Shown here: in pieces, positions 1 through 12,700 of the stretch
How the letters are laid out: each line of letters starts with the position of its first letter
Position numbering within the stretch: the first letter of the stretch is position 1
From: Symsagittifera roscoffensis
Lineage: Eukaryota > Xenacoelomorpha > Acoela > Convolutidae
DNA length: 64,000 nucleotides
Assembly: GCF_963678635.1 (NCBI RefSeq)
Contig: NC_087067.1
Location: 11,825,716 to 11,889,715, forward strand
Direction of reading: 5' to 3'
The notes under the pieces: model-generated
Databases searched by the model: none
What the model saw: only the letters and a program-made list of their open reading frames with translations
Told to the model about the DNA's origin: nothing
Program-made: the position numbers and the translations under genes

Positions 1-127
1 ATATTATTATTACAATATATTACAATATGTATTTATATATAATAAATAATATTTATTATTTATATATATTTTAGGGCTTGTTTATATGCACACACTGTAT
101 ATATGCATAAAACTTTACACGGAAATA

Positions 128-500
128 CACAAGACTGCTCGTATCAGGGCGTAGACCTGAATGTTCCGACTGCCTTATAAGTACTATGAAGCACTGTTCG
201 CTCTATAACAATTGATGAATTTTTCTAAAACAATTTTTTTTTAAATTTCAGATAATTAAAAAATCAAACAATGTAAAGTACAAAGTGATATAGATTTCGC
301 TCCTAGTAACATAGCATTATAGCGAATAGCCTGAAAACAGGTGAAATATTTTATTAAACTCAGAAAACAATACCTTTTGAATGATATAAAAAAATTTGGT
401 CAAAATGTCCAGTTAAAAAGTCGAAATTTTTCTGAAGTAAAAAAAAACTACCCCGAGCACAAATGTTCCGTCCGTCACTTTGTTCGAAAGTCGGAACAAA
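128..500 (+). repeat. dispersed repeat family A, copy 1
   Basis: The copy starts with GACTGCTCGTATCAGGG, then ATGTTCCGACTGCC, and ends with CGAAAGTCGGAACA. It aligns by eye over its length with 33051-33583 (same strand) and with 19933-20457 (inverted). The inner ends carry an inverted TGTTCCGACT, so it may be a small non-autonomous DNA element; no target duplication was found. This copy is the most diverged of the three. Confidence 0.55.
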
Positions 501-612
501 AACAAAATTGAGCTACCTAAACTGAAAGCAAATTTGTAACAGAAACTATCGTTCTAAAAATAATTCAATTGGTCTGAGTTAAAGAGCGATTTGACTTAGG
601 TCTACTACTCAC

Positions 613-731
613 ATGGCCCTGCCTGTCTTTTCGGAGAGAATGGCCTCTATCTGCTCCACCATCTCTGTCCTCTCCTTCGCGTCCTGCGTGAATAACAGTT
701 CCAGCCACTCGCTCTGTTTGCCCTCATCTGA
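613..731 (-). CDS. TSNAXIP1: TSNAXIP1-like exon 14 (last seen in window)
   Basis: The exon is 119 nt with acceptor TTTTAG. It encodes SDEGKQSEWLELLFTQDAKE and a helix ending ...GRA. It ends at consensus donor GTGAGT in phase 2. If the donor were not used, the frame would stop at once (ATG TGA), so a 661-residue short form is possible. The family usually extends further, which favours splicing to an exon left of the window. Confidence 0.7.
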
Positions 732-3700
732 CTAAAACACAACCGACAGATGTCACGTTTCATTACGGGCACAATCAGAAATAAAAACAATACCTCTCCA
801 AAGATTCAACAACCAATTCGAAACTTAAGCTGGACAAAGATACTTTTTAGGCCAAACGAAACCGATTCAAGTTCGGAAGAAAATGTTTCTTTCACATTGA
901 AACAAAAAACTCATTATATTGTCTTTTCTGTTTTGATTCTTGTTTACATACTTCGCCAAACAAGATGTGATTTAACACTATGCAGTACTTAATTATCATA
1001 AGAAGACTCAAACACAATATTGTCTGAAGAAAGTCTTCGTAAGATTAAACTTGGTCAAAGTCTTTGATAAATGTAATGAGGAACGCCATTTTTTTGCGTT
1101 GAAAACACTTTAGTCTGATTTAGATCACGATATGTTTTTATACTTAGGGTATACTTCTACAATATATAATATTTAGTCGTTGGCGTAGAGCAGGGTGTCG
1201 GGTATCCGAAGAAGCGGATTTGTGTTGCAGTGGTACCGACAAATTAACCGATTCGAGAAAAATGAAATTAGTTCTTTCAATTTGACTAAAACCAATTATA
1301 CCATAACAAACATGACAACAAAAACAAGCTTTTTGTGAGCCGGTGTTACCATCTATAAAACGTACGTCTTGAAAGAGGTTGAAAAATGTGATCTGGTTCG
1401 GCTCTGTCGCCTCGCTGCTCTTGAGAGCCGACTCAACCAACTGGTTCACGTGGAAATCTCCCTTCTTGCTCATGTGTTTGGCCAGAGCTGCCTTCAACTG
1501 TTCGACTGTCACGAAAGTGTTGCCATCTGCTACCTTTTCCAGTTCCCGCTGAACCAGTGCACTCATACGTGCTAACTTGTGATAACTTTCCTCATCCGTT
1601 CGGCCTAAAATCACACACTAACATAGATGAACCATTACTGTGGTTTAGCAAAAACTTTGAGCTTTTTTAAATTTCTATCAAATTTTTCTCCATATGCCGT
1701 TCACAGGAACAATAATTTCCTCCGTTTTCCACCCTAGCTAGTTGATCATTCAAAAAAAATTTTCCGGAAAACATTTTCAATACTTTTTCTCTGAACACTT
1801 CTATCAGAGAATCAGTGATTTCTTGGAAGTTGTGTTAGTGTAGGTTTTATTGTCACGTTTGGTTAAACTTAGCATTCAGAAGTTCGAATTTATTCAAAAA
1901 AATGTTTTTTAAAATGTTTAAGACATATTCAATTTTTTAAATTATCGCAAGGGTGAATAAACTGAATTGTACTCTTTTGAGTCATATTAATAAATCAAGC
2001 CAATATCAATATATTCTTTTGTTTTGCCAATAACTTTTCGTTACCATATACTTGACACTTGATAACTATCATTGTAATGTTTCTCCACACATGTTTAATG
2101 AATTATTGTCGCAAAATCACTGCCTATTCTAATATTTGACCAAATTTTGAACACTTTTACACGAGGGGACTAAGAAATAAGCTGTTCAGCGCCCTTCAAA
2201 AATCGCGGTTGTGTCCTTGTTTTATCTGGTAGTGGTTGCACCCCAAAATCAACATGCAGTTTGTGGCTATTGTTCTTGACTGGAATACGTTTTAAGCTCC
2301 GAACATTGCAATATCATTACAAACGGTCATTTGCATTAGGGTTTTTTTATTTTACCCAGAAGAATGTCGTAAAACTGCTTGATCCTTGAGTCGAAAGAGA
2401 ACCTCTGACACGCGTCATTGAGATTGTACGCGAACTCCATGCTTCCCTCTCCGTACTTTTCCTTCAGGAACTTCTCCAGGTAAGTCGACATCAATTGGTG
2501 AGTTCCCAGAGAAACCTAGAAAAAAAAAATTATTTACAAGAGCTCCATAAAGTTTTCGTAATACGCTTTGCATGAGCTGGCTTGGGAATTCTTTTTTTTC
2601 CGACACTGAAAAAGAAGAGCCTGAGCATTAAAAACACCAACATGAACATCAAAACTCATTATCTGTAAAATTTGTCTCAATTTACGTACTGTATGAGTAG
2701 AATTTATGTGGTACTCAATGCAATACATCTGTTATTTTTTGTGTTAACTAATTTGCTCATGCAAATGATTAACGCAGCAGCTTTTGAAAAATCCGGTAAC
2801 AAAAACTAAATAGTCCCAAATGACCATATGAAAATAGACTAAAAGAATACGCAGGATATCTATCTGAGTGCATGATAATTTTGACTGTGAATGAGGACAT
2901 TACCATAGATTGAGAACTCCTTTGTTCTTTCGCAAACTCCTTCAAAGCAACATTTTTCTACTGAATTATCAGACAACTGAATTTATGAGACATTTTGCCA
3001 ACACAAATATTAAGGTGGAGATTTTAAAAATGAAAAAATATATAATTTTAAAATTTTACGTAATTCTCCTTTTCAAAAATTGTTATTCAGTAAGCTGTTT
3101 CTTTTACCATTTCCCATTAGCTAAAGTTTTATTTTTTTGAAAAATTTTTGGCAGCTTTCAGTAGCTTAAGTGGACTTTATATGAACACTTTTCCTCACAA
3201 ACGATTTCTGCGACTTTGGACTAAACATCGAGCGTTACCTTTGAGTCTTCTGCTATCTTCATTTTCCAGAATTCCTTAATTAGTTTGGTCGTTTTCATCC
3301 TGTCTAACTTGAGGTTCTTGATCTGCCCATCAAATCGCAGATACACCGGCACAGACTCATCCGTTCCCTAAACAATCTTAGTAGAAGAAAAACAGGATCT
3401 TGTTAACTATCCCCCCCCCCCCCTCCTTTTGAACCTTGTTAATTATTTCCCCCTATGCATTTATTATTTTTGACAACCATTTCTGTACAAAACATGCATT
3501 TCAAAAATGTCAACAATTAAGTGGGTTTTCATTTTCGCGCGTTCGTATTTCTATTACTCTCTATTTATATAAAACCCACGTAAAAAATTTCAAATAAATA
3601 TATTTTCTGAAAATTGTTTTAAGCTATTGAAAATGTGGCCGCCGAAGTTGAATTTCTGAAAACCGAAATGGGGGGGGGGGGGGGAATTGTTAACAAAATA

Positions 3701-6700
3701 ATTTCACTGACATCAAACAAAACGTCAATGAAGTAAATTGATATCAAACATGATCAGTTGAGCTCCTATAGACCTACCCTGATCAATTCGAGACTCGAAC
3801 ACAACACCGACTATTTATTTAATTTAACAAAGCAATAACGAGAAAGTCCATTATTTAAAAAAATACTTTTACCGTTCCATCTCCGCCAACGACAATTTTT
3901 GCCCCTTAAAAACCTTTCCTTCGATCATACAATATGATTCTCGTGTGATGGCCTATTGGGGCTTCGAAGCTTTTCCAAATTTACTTACAAACCCATATTT
4001 TCCTAATTTAAGCTATGTTCCTGCTCGGCTTTTTTGAAGAGTGATAGATTTGTTTCAATAACATATTCTGCAGTTGTTGATTTTTGAAACAATGGTGACC
4101 TCAAAATTTTGCCAGACTTCTTCGAAGAAAGTTTGTCTTTTTTGTTAAAAATCCCCATCAAAGCTGTTCAAAAACAAAACACACCCTAGCAAAGTGCATG
4201 TATGTAACTCTCGCATTATAGCATGCATTTGATGAAACTTAAATTTGTCAATTAAATAATCGATACATTATTGTTCAAACAGAATTTTCAAGTACAAAAT
4301 ACAACGTGCACTCATTTTCATATCACGTTTTAGTCTTTATTTTTCATGCAGACTAATCGGTTTTATTCACCTACAAAAATTGTCGCGTCAAAACAAACGA
4401 AAAGTTTATATACCAACATGAATTTGAGTAGTGGACATAGCTGAAAGGCCATTAAATGCATTTTAATTCAAAAAAAAATTAAGACATCCGATTCCTATAC
4501 AACAAAATGAGCTTAAAATTCTAGACAATTCATGATTCTCAAAACAGTCAGCAAAAAAATATTAGTCTAAGAATTTCCAGAGCTCCATTAGCTGGTCGAC
4601 AATAGTCGAATATGTATAAAAATGTCTAGATCGAATCCATATGGTATTGATACCGCCCAAAAAGCAGTCGGTCGTTTTTTTCGAAACTTCAATTTTTCAA
4701 AAATTCTTGCTGTTTTTTTTTAGAAAAGCGCGAGTAAGTTAGGTGAAACCTGCAAGAATGAGTGAAAACAGCAGCAAGAAAAACAAAACAAATTCGGTAG
4801 AATTGATGAGCAGAATAATTTTCTAGATTATTTTTGAAATCAAAAAAGTCAAAAGACAGTTGGAAAAGCGCCGATCAACTGTTCAAAATTCGAGTTTTAA
4901 AGAAAATCATATCATTTAAAACTTCCTAGAAAATCAAAAAGAAATTGTGACTGACATTTGTTTTTAAAAAAAGCTTATCAACTTTGAGAATGCACTGGGT
5001 CAAAATGTACGTTTTTATTCCGCTGAGAAATATAGAAACAAAAATCCTTTATTGAAAATCATGCCAAGCGTTTTTAGAGCCATTTGCAATTGTTATGAAG
5101 AGAGTAACTTGCCTTGTTGTTGTTGTTGTTAATAAAAGGCCACTGAGGGCGCGTCTTGCGAGCTCGGCCCAAGTCTAAGAAACATTGCTACTTCGGCCGG
5201 CCACAGCCACATGTCTGTTGGGGTGAGTTAAGTCGGGTTTGTGAAGCAGTTAAAGAGATGGAGGGTAGTATGGGGAGAAAGGATAGTGGTGAGTTCGGGG
5301 GTGCGTTAGAAACTAACATTTAAAGATAGGTACTTAAGAAAGGGGAGTAACCCGATCTGAGCTGCGCTAACGTGCTTCTAGTTGAATGGAGGAGCAGCTG
5401 CTCAGTCGAGGAAATATTAGGCGGGCGTAGTAGCAGAACTTTGGGAGTGTGCACGTCGTTGATTGCATTGGTTACGTGGTTTGTTTCTATCATTTTATTG
5501 AAAAAAAGATACTTAAATTAATAAGAACGAACTTGTTCTGGTCAGTGTCGCAAAACCGGGTAAAATTATTTGGTTCTTTGAAAATTGATTTAAGGTCGGG
5601 TGTTGACTTGTCTAGGAAACGTATGATGGAAATCAACGGGATGAAAGTGAAGGTAAAATTTCGTTAAAAAAAACTAAAACTGTGGTGATAGGAGCTTCTG
5701 GTGCTGTAGCACGGAAAGTATTTCGCATTCAAAGTGTAAATGATCAATGGCGCTCATCTTCGGGGACCGTCACTACACGGAGAGCTGCATTTTGCTCGAC
5801 TTGTAATTTGTTCAGGAGTTATTGCTTGCAGGGTGGGACCAAACAGGTCAAAATAATCGAGTATTATTAATCGTTAGTTGCCTTCATTTCAGCAAATGAC
5901 TTTGAGATAAAAAAGGAAACTTTTACCAGCAACAGACAACAAATTTTAACCAAACCAACCTGAAAAAAAACTTCGTTCATTTGAGATGGTCGCTACGAGC
6001 CATCGTTAGGGTAGTAAATACTTAAATATCCGTACCTCATAAGGTAAAACATTCGGTACCTTAAAATATCATTCCAAAAAATGGCCCACGCCCAACACTA
6101 GCCACGACGATAGATAATGATTAATTCGGAGATCTTATAGCTAATAAAAAACAGATCATACAAATAAACAAAGCAACTGCTACTTACAAATTACAGCGGA
6201 AAAGCACGCTGCTAAATGCTCTACTGTTTTGAGCAAAATGGCCTTGCCAATCACTACCGTTTAATCTCTGTCCTAAATCAATCACTAGTTTTAAATAGCA
6301 TATGAGCAGACTCCAAATGAACTTCAAAACGTTTTCAATAAAAAAAATGATTTTGACAACAATAGCCCATGTTATTTAAATAAGAAAAATCTTTTCAGAC
6401 ACCGAAAATATGTTTTTTTTTGTAGTTTAAAGAGTCAGCTATGAAATAGTTTAATTGAAAAACAAATTGCAGTTTTATCCATCAACCTGATCTAATTTTC
6501 AAACTTTTGATTTGGCATAAGCAAAATTTTATTTAAAATTTCTAATTCCCCGACGCGACCTACCTTCCCATCATACGACAATTGCTCTAAGATTAAACTG
6601 ATAAGACACAGCATTTTAAAATTCGACTCAAATTTTTTATTTAGGAAGTCCTTTTAGATGTTGCAAGGAGACGCCTTTTTCGGGACAATTTTGTTGTATT

Positions 6701-9700
6701 ACTGCAGTTTAATTTTTTAAGAACGTTTACGTTGAAGGCACGCTGCCCGGGGACAAAACCGTGACACCTTGACGCCAACCTTCAACTGGAAATATAATTA
6801 TAAAAATGTTTTTGTAATGTTTTGTATGAAAAATATGTTCTTTGTTGATTATTTCATAATTAATGAGCGTTTCATTTTTTGAATTTTTTTTACTCCTACC
6901 AAAATTTATTGTATTAAGCGTCATGACTAGCTCACTACTGAATCCGTTAGTCTTCTCGAAGCCCAAATCGGACATTTTTCACTAATCGCGTTCCTAGAGT
7001 TAAAATAACACCCATTAAAATCAATTTGATATTGATATCCAAAATCTTTAATTGCCGCCATTTTTAAGTGGACCAAAACAATAGTCTTTTTAGTGTAGCG
7101 TCACCAAATGGAGACTCAGGAGTAAAGACAATGTAGGATTTTTGTTTTTATCGCTTAGCGTGGCTTAAACCAGTTGGTATCACCTGAGCTAGTAAAAATG
7201 CCAAAGGATATCTCTAAGCCCCATACCGTCTACTAGCCAGATTTGAATTTACAACTTGAGCGCGTTGACGTTCTCAGAGTCATCAGATCTCGAAAGAAAA
7301 GCTTTGTGTTGTTTTCACCTTTACAAAAATGCTCAAAAAATCGGCATTTCGAAATGACGGTTCTATCAAGGACTGGTGGGCTGGGTTACAGTGCCCTATT
7401 CCTGTTTAGAAATTGCATGATCGAATACCGAGCTGGTAACGACAATTGATTAGCCGTTTATTGAACAAACTGTTAATTAGCTGCCTTGATCTGGCTGTTC
7501 ACAGAATTAAATTGTTGCCTGACTAACAGAGTTAAGTTGTTGCCTGATTAAAATTTTCGTGCATTATGAGGATCTTTAATAGCTGCAGCGCGAATTTACT
7601 GTGGTTTTTATTTCACTTAAAAAATCCACAGCCTTCAATAAGCTTAGCTTAGCCTATTTGTGAGCTCCATAAATATTGAAAACTAAGAATTCATTTTCAA
7701 CTATTTAATAAAACTGAGAGTTTAAAGAAAGAAAAAAACAACCGAGTGAAGTCCACTAGTAGATACAGAGCCAACTGACAGTTTGACAATAGTAATCAAC
7801 ACAAGGAAACAGAAAAAAAAAATTTTGAAAAAACTTCAACTTAGAAAAAAAAAATGCGCTTAAAGCTCTTTGAATTTCACGAGCAATTCATGTTTGACCT
7901 CTTTTTGTAAAATTAACCCAATTTGAGAAAACTGGTTCATTCGGTAAAATTTTTTATTTCGCTGGGTAAACTGATAATTAAGTTCAATTTTCGAAATTAG
8001 AAGTCGATCACGTTTTTAGTGGCTTTTACATTTTTGATGTTCGATAGTGGAATTTACCTTCCTTGTAACAAAGCAGCGAAAAATCTGAATTGAGCGCGAA
8101 CAAATTTTGAGGACTTTTTTTGAAAAAAAAACAACAAAAAAGTCACCAAGACCTACATAAGAGTACACACTACGTTCATTTAAAGTCCGCTCATCGTTAC
8201 ACTTCGCAAAATTTTGTATAACTTCAAATACACAAGATGGCCAAGCGGAGCTTCCCGCAATTTATGATACAACACAAAAATAGCACAGAAGCTAGCCTGG
8301 AGTAAATAAGACCTTAGCCAGACAAGGATTCGAAAATATTTGAATAGATGTCGAAAAGTATATGGAAAATGTAGCAAAAATATCAGTCAATACAGTTAAA
8401 CGTTTGTCTCAAATTGACGAAAACAACTGATGAGAAAAAACACAATTATCAATAATGAAACTACCGGCACAATAAGCAGAAAACATGAGAAAAAAACAGT
8501 TTGAAAAACACAATTATAGCAGTGAAACAAAAAACTGGGTTGTTTTGAAAACTGAGTTGAAAAAAAGCCATCTTTAAAATTTCAAAAAAAAAACAGTGCC
8601 ATAAAACGCTTTAATTTTGAACTACATTTTGTGTTGAGGCTTTATTGATAAAATTTAACTCAATTTGAGAAAACTGGATCAAAAGGCTGTTGTTATTCCG
8701 CTGGGAAATGTAAAAATCACACAGAGGCGAAGTTGCACTTCGCATACACAAGCAAAAATATGACCGATAACGCTACGGGGAAAAACTGAATTGATAAAAC
8801 TTTTGAGTCAACAAAATTTCTTAAGTGACCCATGCCAATTATGAATTCACATTATTGCTAAGTGACGCAAGCCAATTATGACGCATAAGCATTAAGAGTC
8901 AATTTGGAAAAAAAATTACTAACTAACATGCCTCAATTTATAGAGCAGACGAATTTTAACTAGTATACGAAAATGTTCATTAAAAACATCCAACCCTGCC
9001 CAGGTTCGAACCCTAATATTTAGTTGCGAGTCTCTTTCCCTACCTCTACGCTACAGATTCATGATACCTTGAAGCTAAAGTGCTATTTGTAATATAATAG
9101 TTTGTATTAATATCCTTAGCATTGGCTGCACTTAATAGCTGGTTATTGATCAAAATGAACACTTTCAAAATTAACACATTTTCGCAACAATATTTGCGTC
9201 GCAACAATATTTGCAACTTAGGTTGGAAAAAAAGATTGTTTATACTATAACACAAGCTTGGCTTGTGTAAAAATCCACTTTCGAAACTAGAAAACGATCA
9301 TGTTTTTCGTGACCTTTTCAGCTTTGCTGCTAGACAGTGATTTTTAAAATCCTTTTTGTTAATGGTGTATGAAATGAGTAGCTTCTAGGAATTGATAGGA
9401 AATGAATGAACTTAAAAAGAAATCAGAAAACAAACCGCGAAAAATCGCGTCCATTGACTCGTAATAAAAACAAAACTGTGCATGACCTTGAAAAACAAAA
9501 GCCTTTGTAAATACTAAACACGGCACCTCAAAATTTAATCATTGAAAAAAAGGTGACAAAATTTTAGCAGACAACCGATAGTCGGCCATTCAAGTTTTTC
9601 TAGAAAAATATTTCATATTCCAGATAAAAATTTAGATCCATCCGCGGGACTGGAATCGGAGACCTTAGGCACTATGCAAGCATTTCACCACACGACAAAA

Positions 9701-12700
9701 TAGGAAGGACTTGAAATGTACTGAAAGTTATAATATAGCAAGGTAGATTTCGTACAGACTTTAACAAAAAAATTTTTATGGAAAACAATCTGGATCCCGA
9801 TAACAAGTCACTTGCATCTATAAAAATCAAAAAAATACGTTTTGACAAAAAAACGCATCTCAATTAGATGCACTATTAAGTTTAATAACTCATTCTTGAA
9901 GTATTAGAAAAAAGTGAACCTTCAAAAAAGTCTGGGGGGGAAAAATAAAGTACCCGGTTGCAATGGCCTTGTTTATCGCAAAGGCAAAACAATTCAACCC
10001 AGCGCCTTTTCGTCCAAAGCATGCGCGTCACCGATATGCTAATACGCAGAAACCGTTATCGTTCCGACCATGTGAAAAATGGGGAGGAACTTTGTATTCG
10101 GGTGTTTTAGTTTTTTCCTTTTTTTATTTTCCACGCAAAATCAGCTACCATTAATAATCATCGGAGAGAATTGAGTGACACATCATATCAAATCCTTTTC
10201 AGTCGTGATTCGAGCGGCATAAAAAAATTCGAAAAATGTTCCTAGTGTCGAGAAAAACTGGTTTGAAATTTTTGATTTGCCGTTTAAATTCAAGCGAGTA
10301 AAGCGAGCAAGAACGCTTTTTTATGATTAATTTAAGCATTTTACAATAGCTTAATTTTAATTTTACTCGAGTAAAATTAGTGGAGATTTTCAATGCCATT
10401 TTGGGAATCAAAAACTTCAAAAACTCAAAACTAACCTTAAAAGAAAAACTGTTGACCGGTTGGCTTACATTACTATTACTGTCGATTATGCCTAAATTAT
10501 AGTTTTATATCAGATCTTTTTATCACACCACTAAGAAAAAAACTGCATTAATTCGAAAAAAAAAGATTGTAGATTTTTAACACAGAGGCGAAATTGCACC
10601 TCGCACACACAAGCAAAAATATGACCGATAACGCTACGGGGAAAAACTGAATTGATAAAACTTTTGAGTCAACAAAATTTCTTAAGTGACCCATGCCAAT
10701 TATGAATTCACATTATTGCTAAGTGACGCAAGCCAATTATGACGCATAAGCATTAAGAGTCAATTTGGAAAAAAAATTACTAACTAACATGCCTCAATTT
10801 ATAGAGCAGACGAATTTTAACTAGTATACGAAAATGTTCATTAAAAACATCCAACCCTGCCCAGGTTCGAACCCTAATATTTAGTTGCGGGTCTCTTTCC
10901 CTACCTCTACGCTACAGATTCATGATACCTTGAAGCTAAAGTGCTATTTGTAATATAATAGTTTGTATTAATATCCTTAGCATTGGCTGCACTTAATAGC
11001 TGGTTATTGATCAAAATGAACACTTTCAAAATTAACACATTTTCGCAACAATATTTGCGTCGCAACAATATTTGCAACTTAGGTTGGAAAAAAAGATTGT
11101 TTATACTATAACACAAGCTTGGCTTGTGTAAAAATCCACTTTCGAAACTAGAAAACGATCATGTTTTTCGTGACCTTTTCAGCTTTGCTGCTAGACAGTG
11201 ATTTTTAAAATCCTTTTTGTTAATGGTGTATGAAATGAGTAGCTTCTAGGAATTGATAGGAAATGAATGAACTTAAAAAGAAATCAGAAAACAAACCGCG
11301 AAAAATCGCGTCCATTGACTCGTAATAAAAACAAAACTGTGCATGACCTTGAAAAACAAAAGCCTTTGTAAATACTAAACACGGCACCTCAAAATTTAAT
11401 CATTGAAAAAAAAGGTGACAAAATTTTAGCAGACAACAACCGATAGTCGGCCATTCAAGTTTTTCTAGAAAAATATTTCATATTCCAGATAAAAATTTAG
11501 ATCCATCCGCGGGACTGGAATCGGAGACCTTAGGCACTATGCAAGTATTTTACCACACGACAAAATAGGAAGGACTTGAAATGTACTGAAAGTTATAATA
11601 TAGCAAGGTAGATTTCGTACAGACTTAAACAAAAAATTTTTTATGGAAAACAATCTGGATCCCGATAACAAGTCACTTGCATCTATAAATATCAAAAAAA
11701 TACGTTTTGACAAAAAAACGCATCTCAATTAGATGCACTATTAAGTTTAATAACTCATTCTTGGAGTATTAGAAAAAATTGAACCTTCAAAAAAGTCTGC
11801 GGGGGAAAAATATAGTACCCGGTTGCAATGGCCTTGTTTATCGCAAAGGCAAAACAATTCAACCCAGCGCCTTTTCGTCCAAAGCATGCGCGTCACCGAT
11901 GTGCTAATACGCAGAAACCGTTATCGTTCCGACCATGTGAAAAATGGGGAGGAACTTTGTATTCGGGTGTTTTAGTTTTTTCCTTTTTTTATTTTCCACG
12001 CAAAATCAGCTACCATTAATAATCATCGGAGAGAATTGAGTGACACATCATATCAAATCCTTTTCAGTCGTGATTCGAGCGGCATAAAAAAATTCGAAAA
12101 ATGTTCCTAGTGTCGAGAAAAATTGGTTTGAAATTTTTGATTTGCCGTTTAAATTCAAGCGAGTAAAGCGAGCGAGAACGCTTTTTTATGATTAATTTAA
12201 GCATTTTACAATAGCTTAATTTTAATTTTAATCGAGTAAAATTAGTGGAGATTTTCAATGCCATTTTGGGAATCAAAAACTTCAAAAACTCAAAAATAAC
12301 CTTAAAAGAAAAACTGTTGTCCTGTTGGCTTACATTACTATTACTGTCGATTATGCCTAAATTATAGTTTTATATCAGATCTTTTTATCACACCACTAAG
12401 AAAAAAAATGCATTAATTCGAAAAAAAAAAGATTGTAGATTTTTAACACAGAGGCGAAATTGCACCTCGCACACACAAGCAAAAACATGACCGACAACGC
12501 TACTGTGAAAAACTGAATGAGTAAAACTTTGAGTCTACAAAATTTCTGAAGTGACGCACGCCAATTATAAGTCTGGATAAATGCTAAGTGACGCAAGCCA
12601 ATTATGACGCATTAGCAGTACCAGTCAATTTGAAAAGAAATTTACCAAATAACATGCCTCAATTTATAGAGCGGACGCATTTTAACTAGTATACGAAGAA

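Larger units (their letters stand above)
3368..8720 (-). other. downstream part of 9.9-kb intron
   Basis: This is AT-rich intron. It contains a poly-C run near 3410-3423 and a poly-G run near 3669-3683, a LINE 3' tail (5113-5450) and dispersed family C pieces (4846-5075, 7762-8180). The remainder shows no coding or structural signal that I can support. Confidence 0.5.
8721..12447. repeat. 1.86-kb tandem duplication (two near-identical copies)
   Basis: Copy 1 runs 8721-10581 and copy 2 runs 10582-12447, offset 1861 bp. The two differ at scattered single bases and small indels only. A third, clearly diverged, partial copy begins at 12448 and is recognisable to about 12960. Each unit contains a tRNA-like segment and a GCGAAG/CTTCGC-type hairpin near its start. 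The small open frames in each copy are identical by duplication and show no protein-like features. Confidence 0.9.

Noticed and set aside
9003-9057. Functional tRNA gene
   Set aside because: A and B boxes are present but acceptor and anticodon stems do not close; better explained as a tRNA-derived repeat.
9046-12285. Pairs of identical 63-73-codon frames repeated 1.86 kb apart
   Set aside because: They are identical only because the DNA is tandemly duplicated; no protein-like features.
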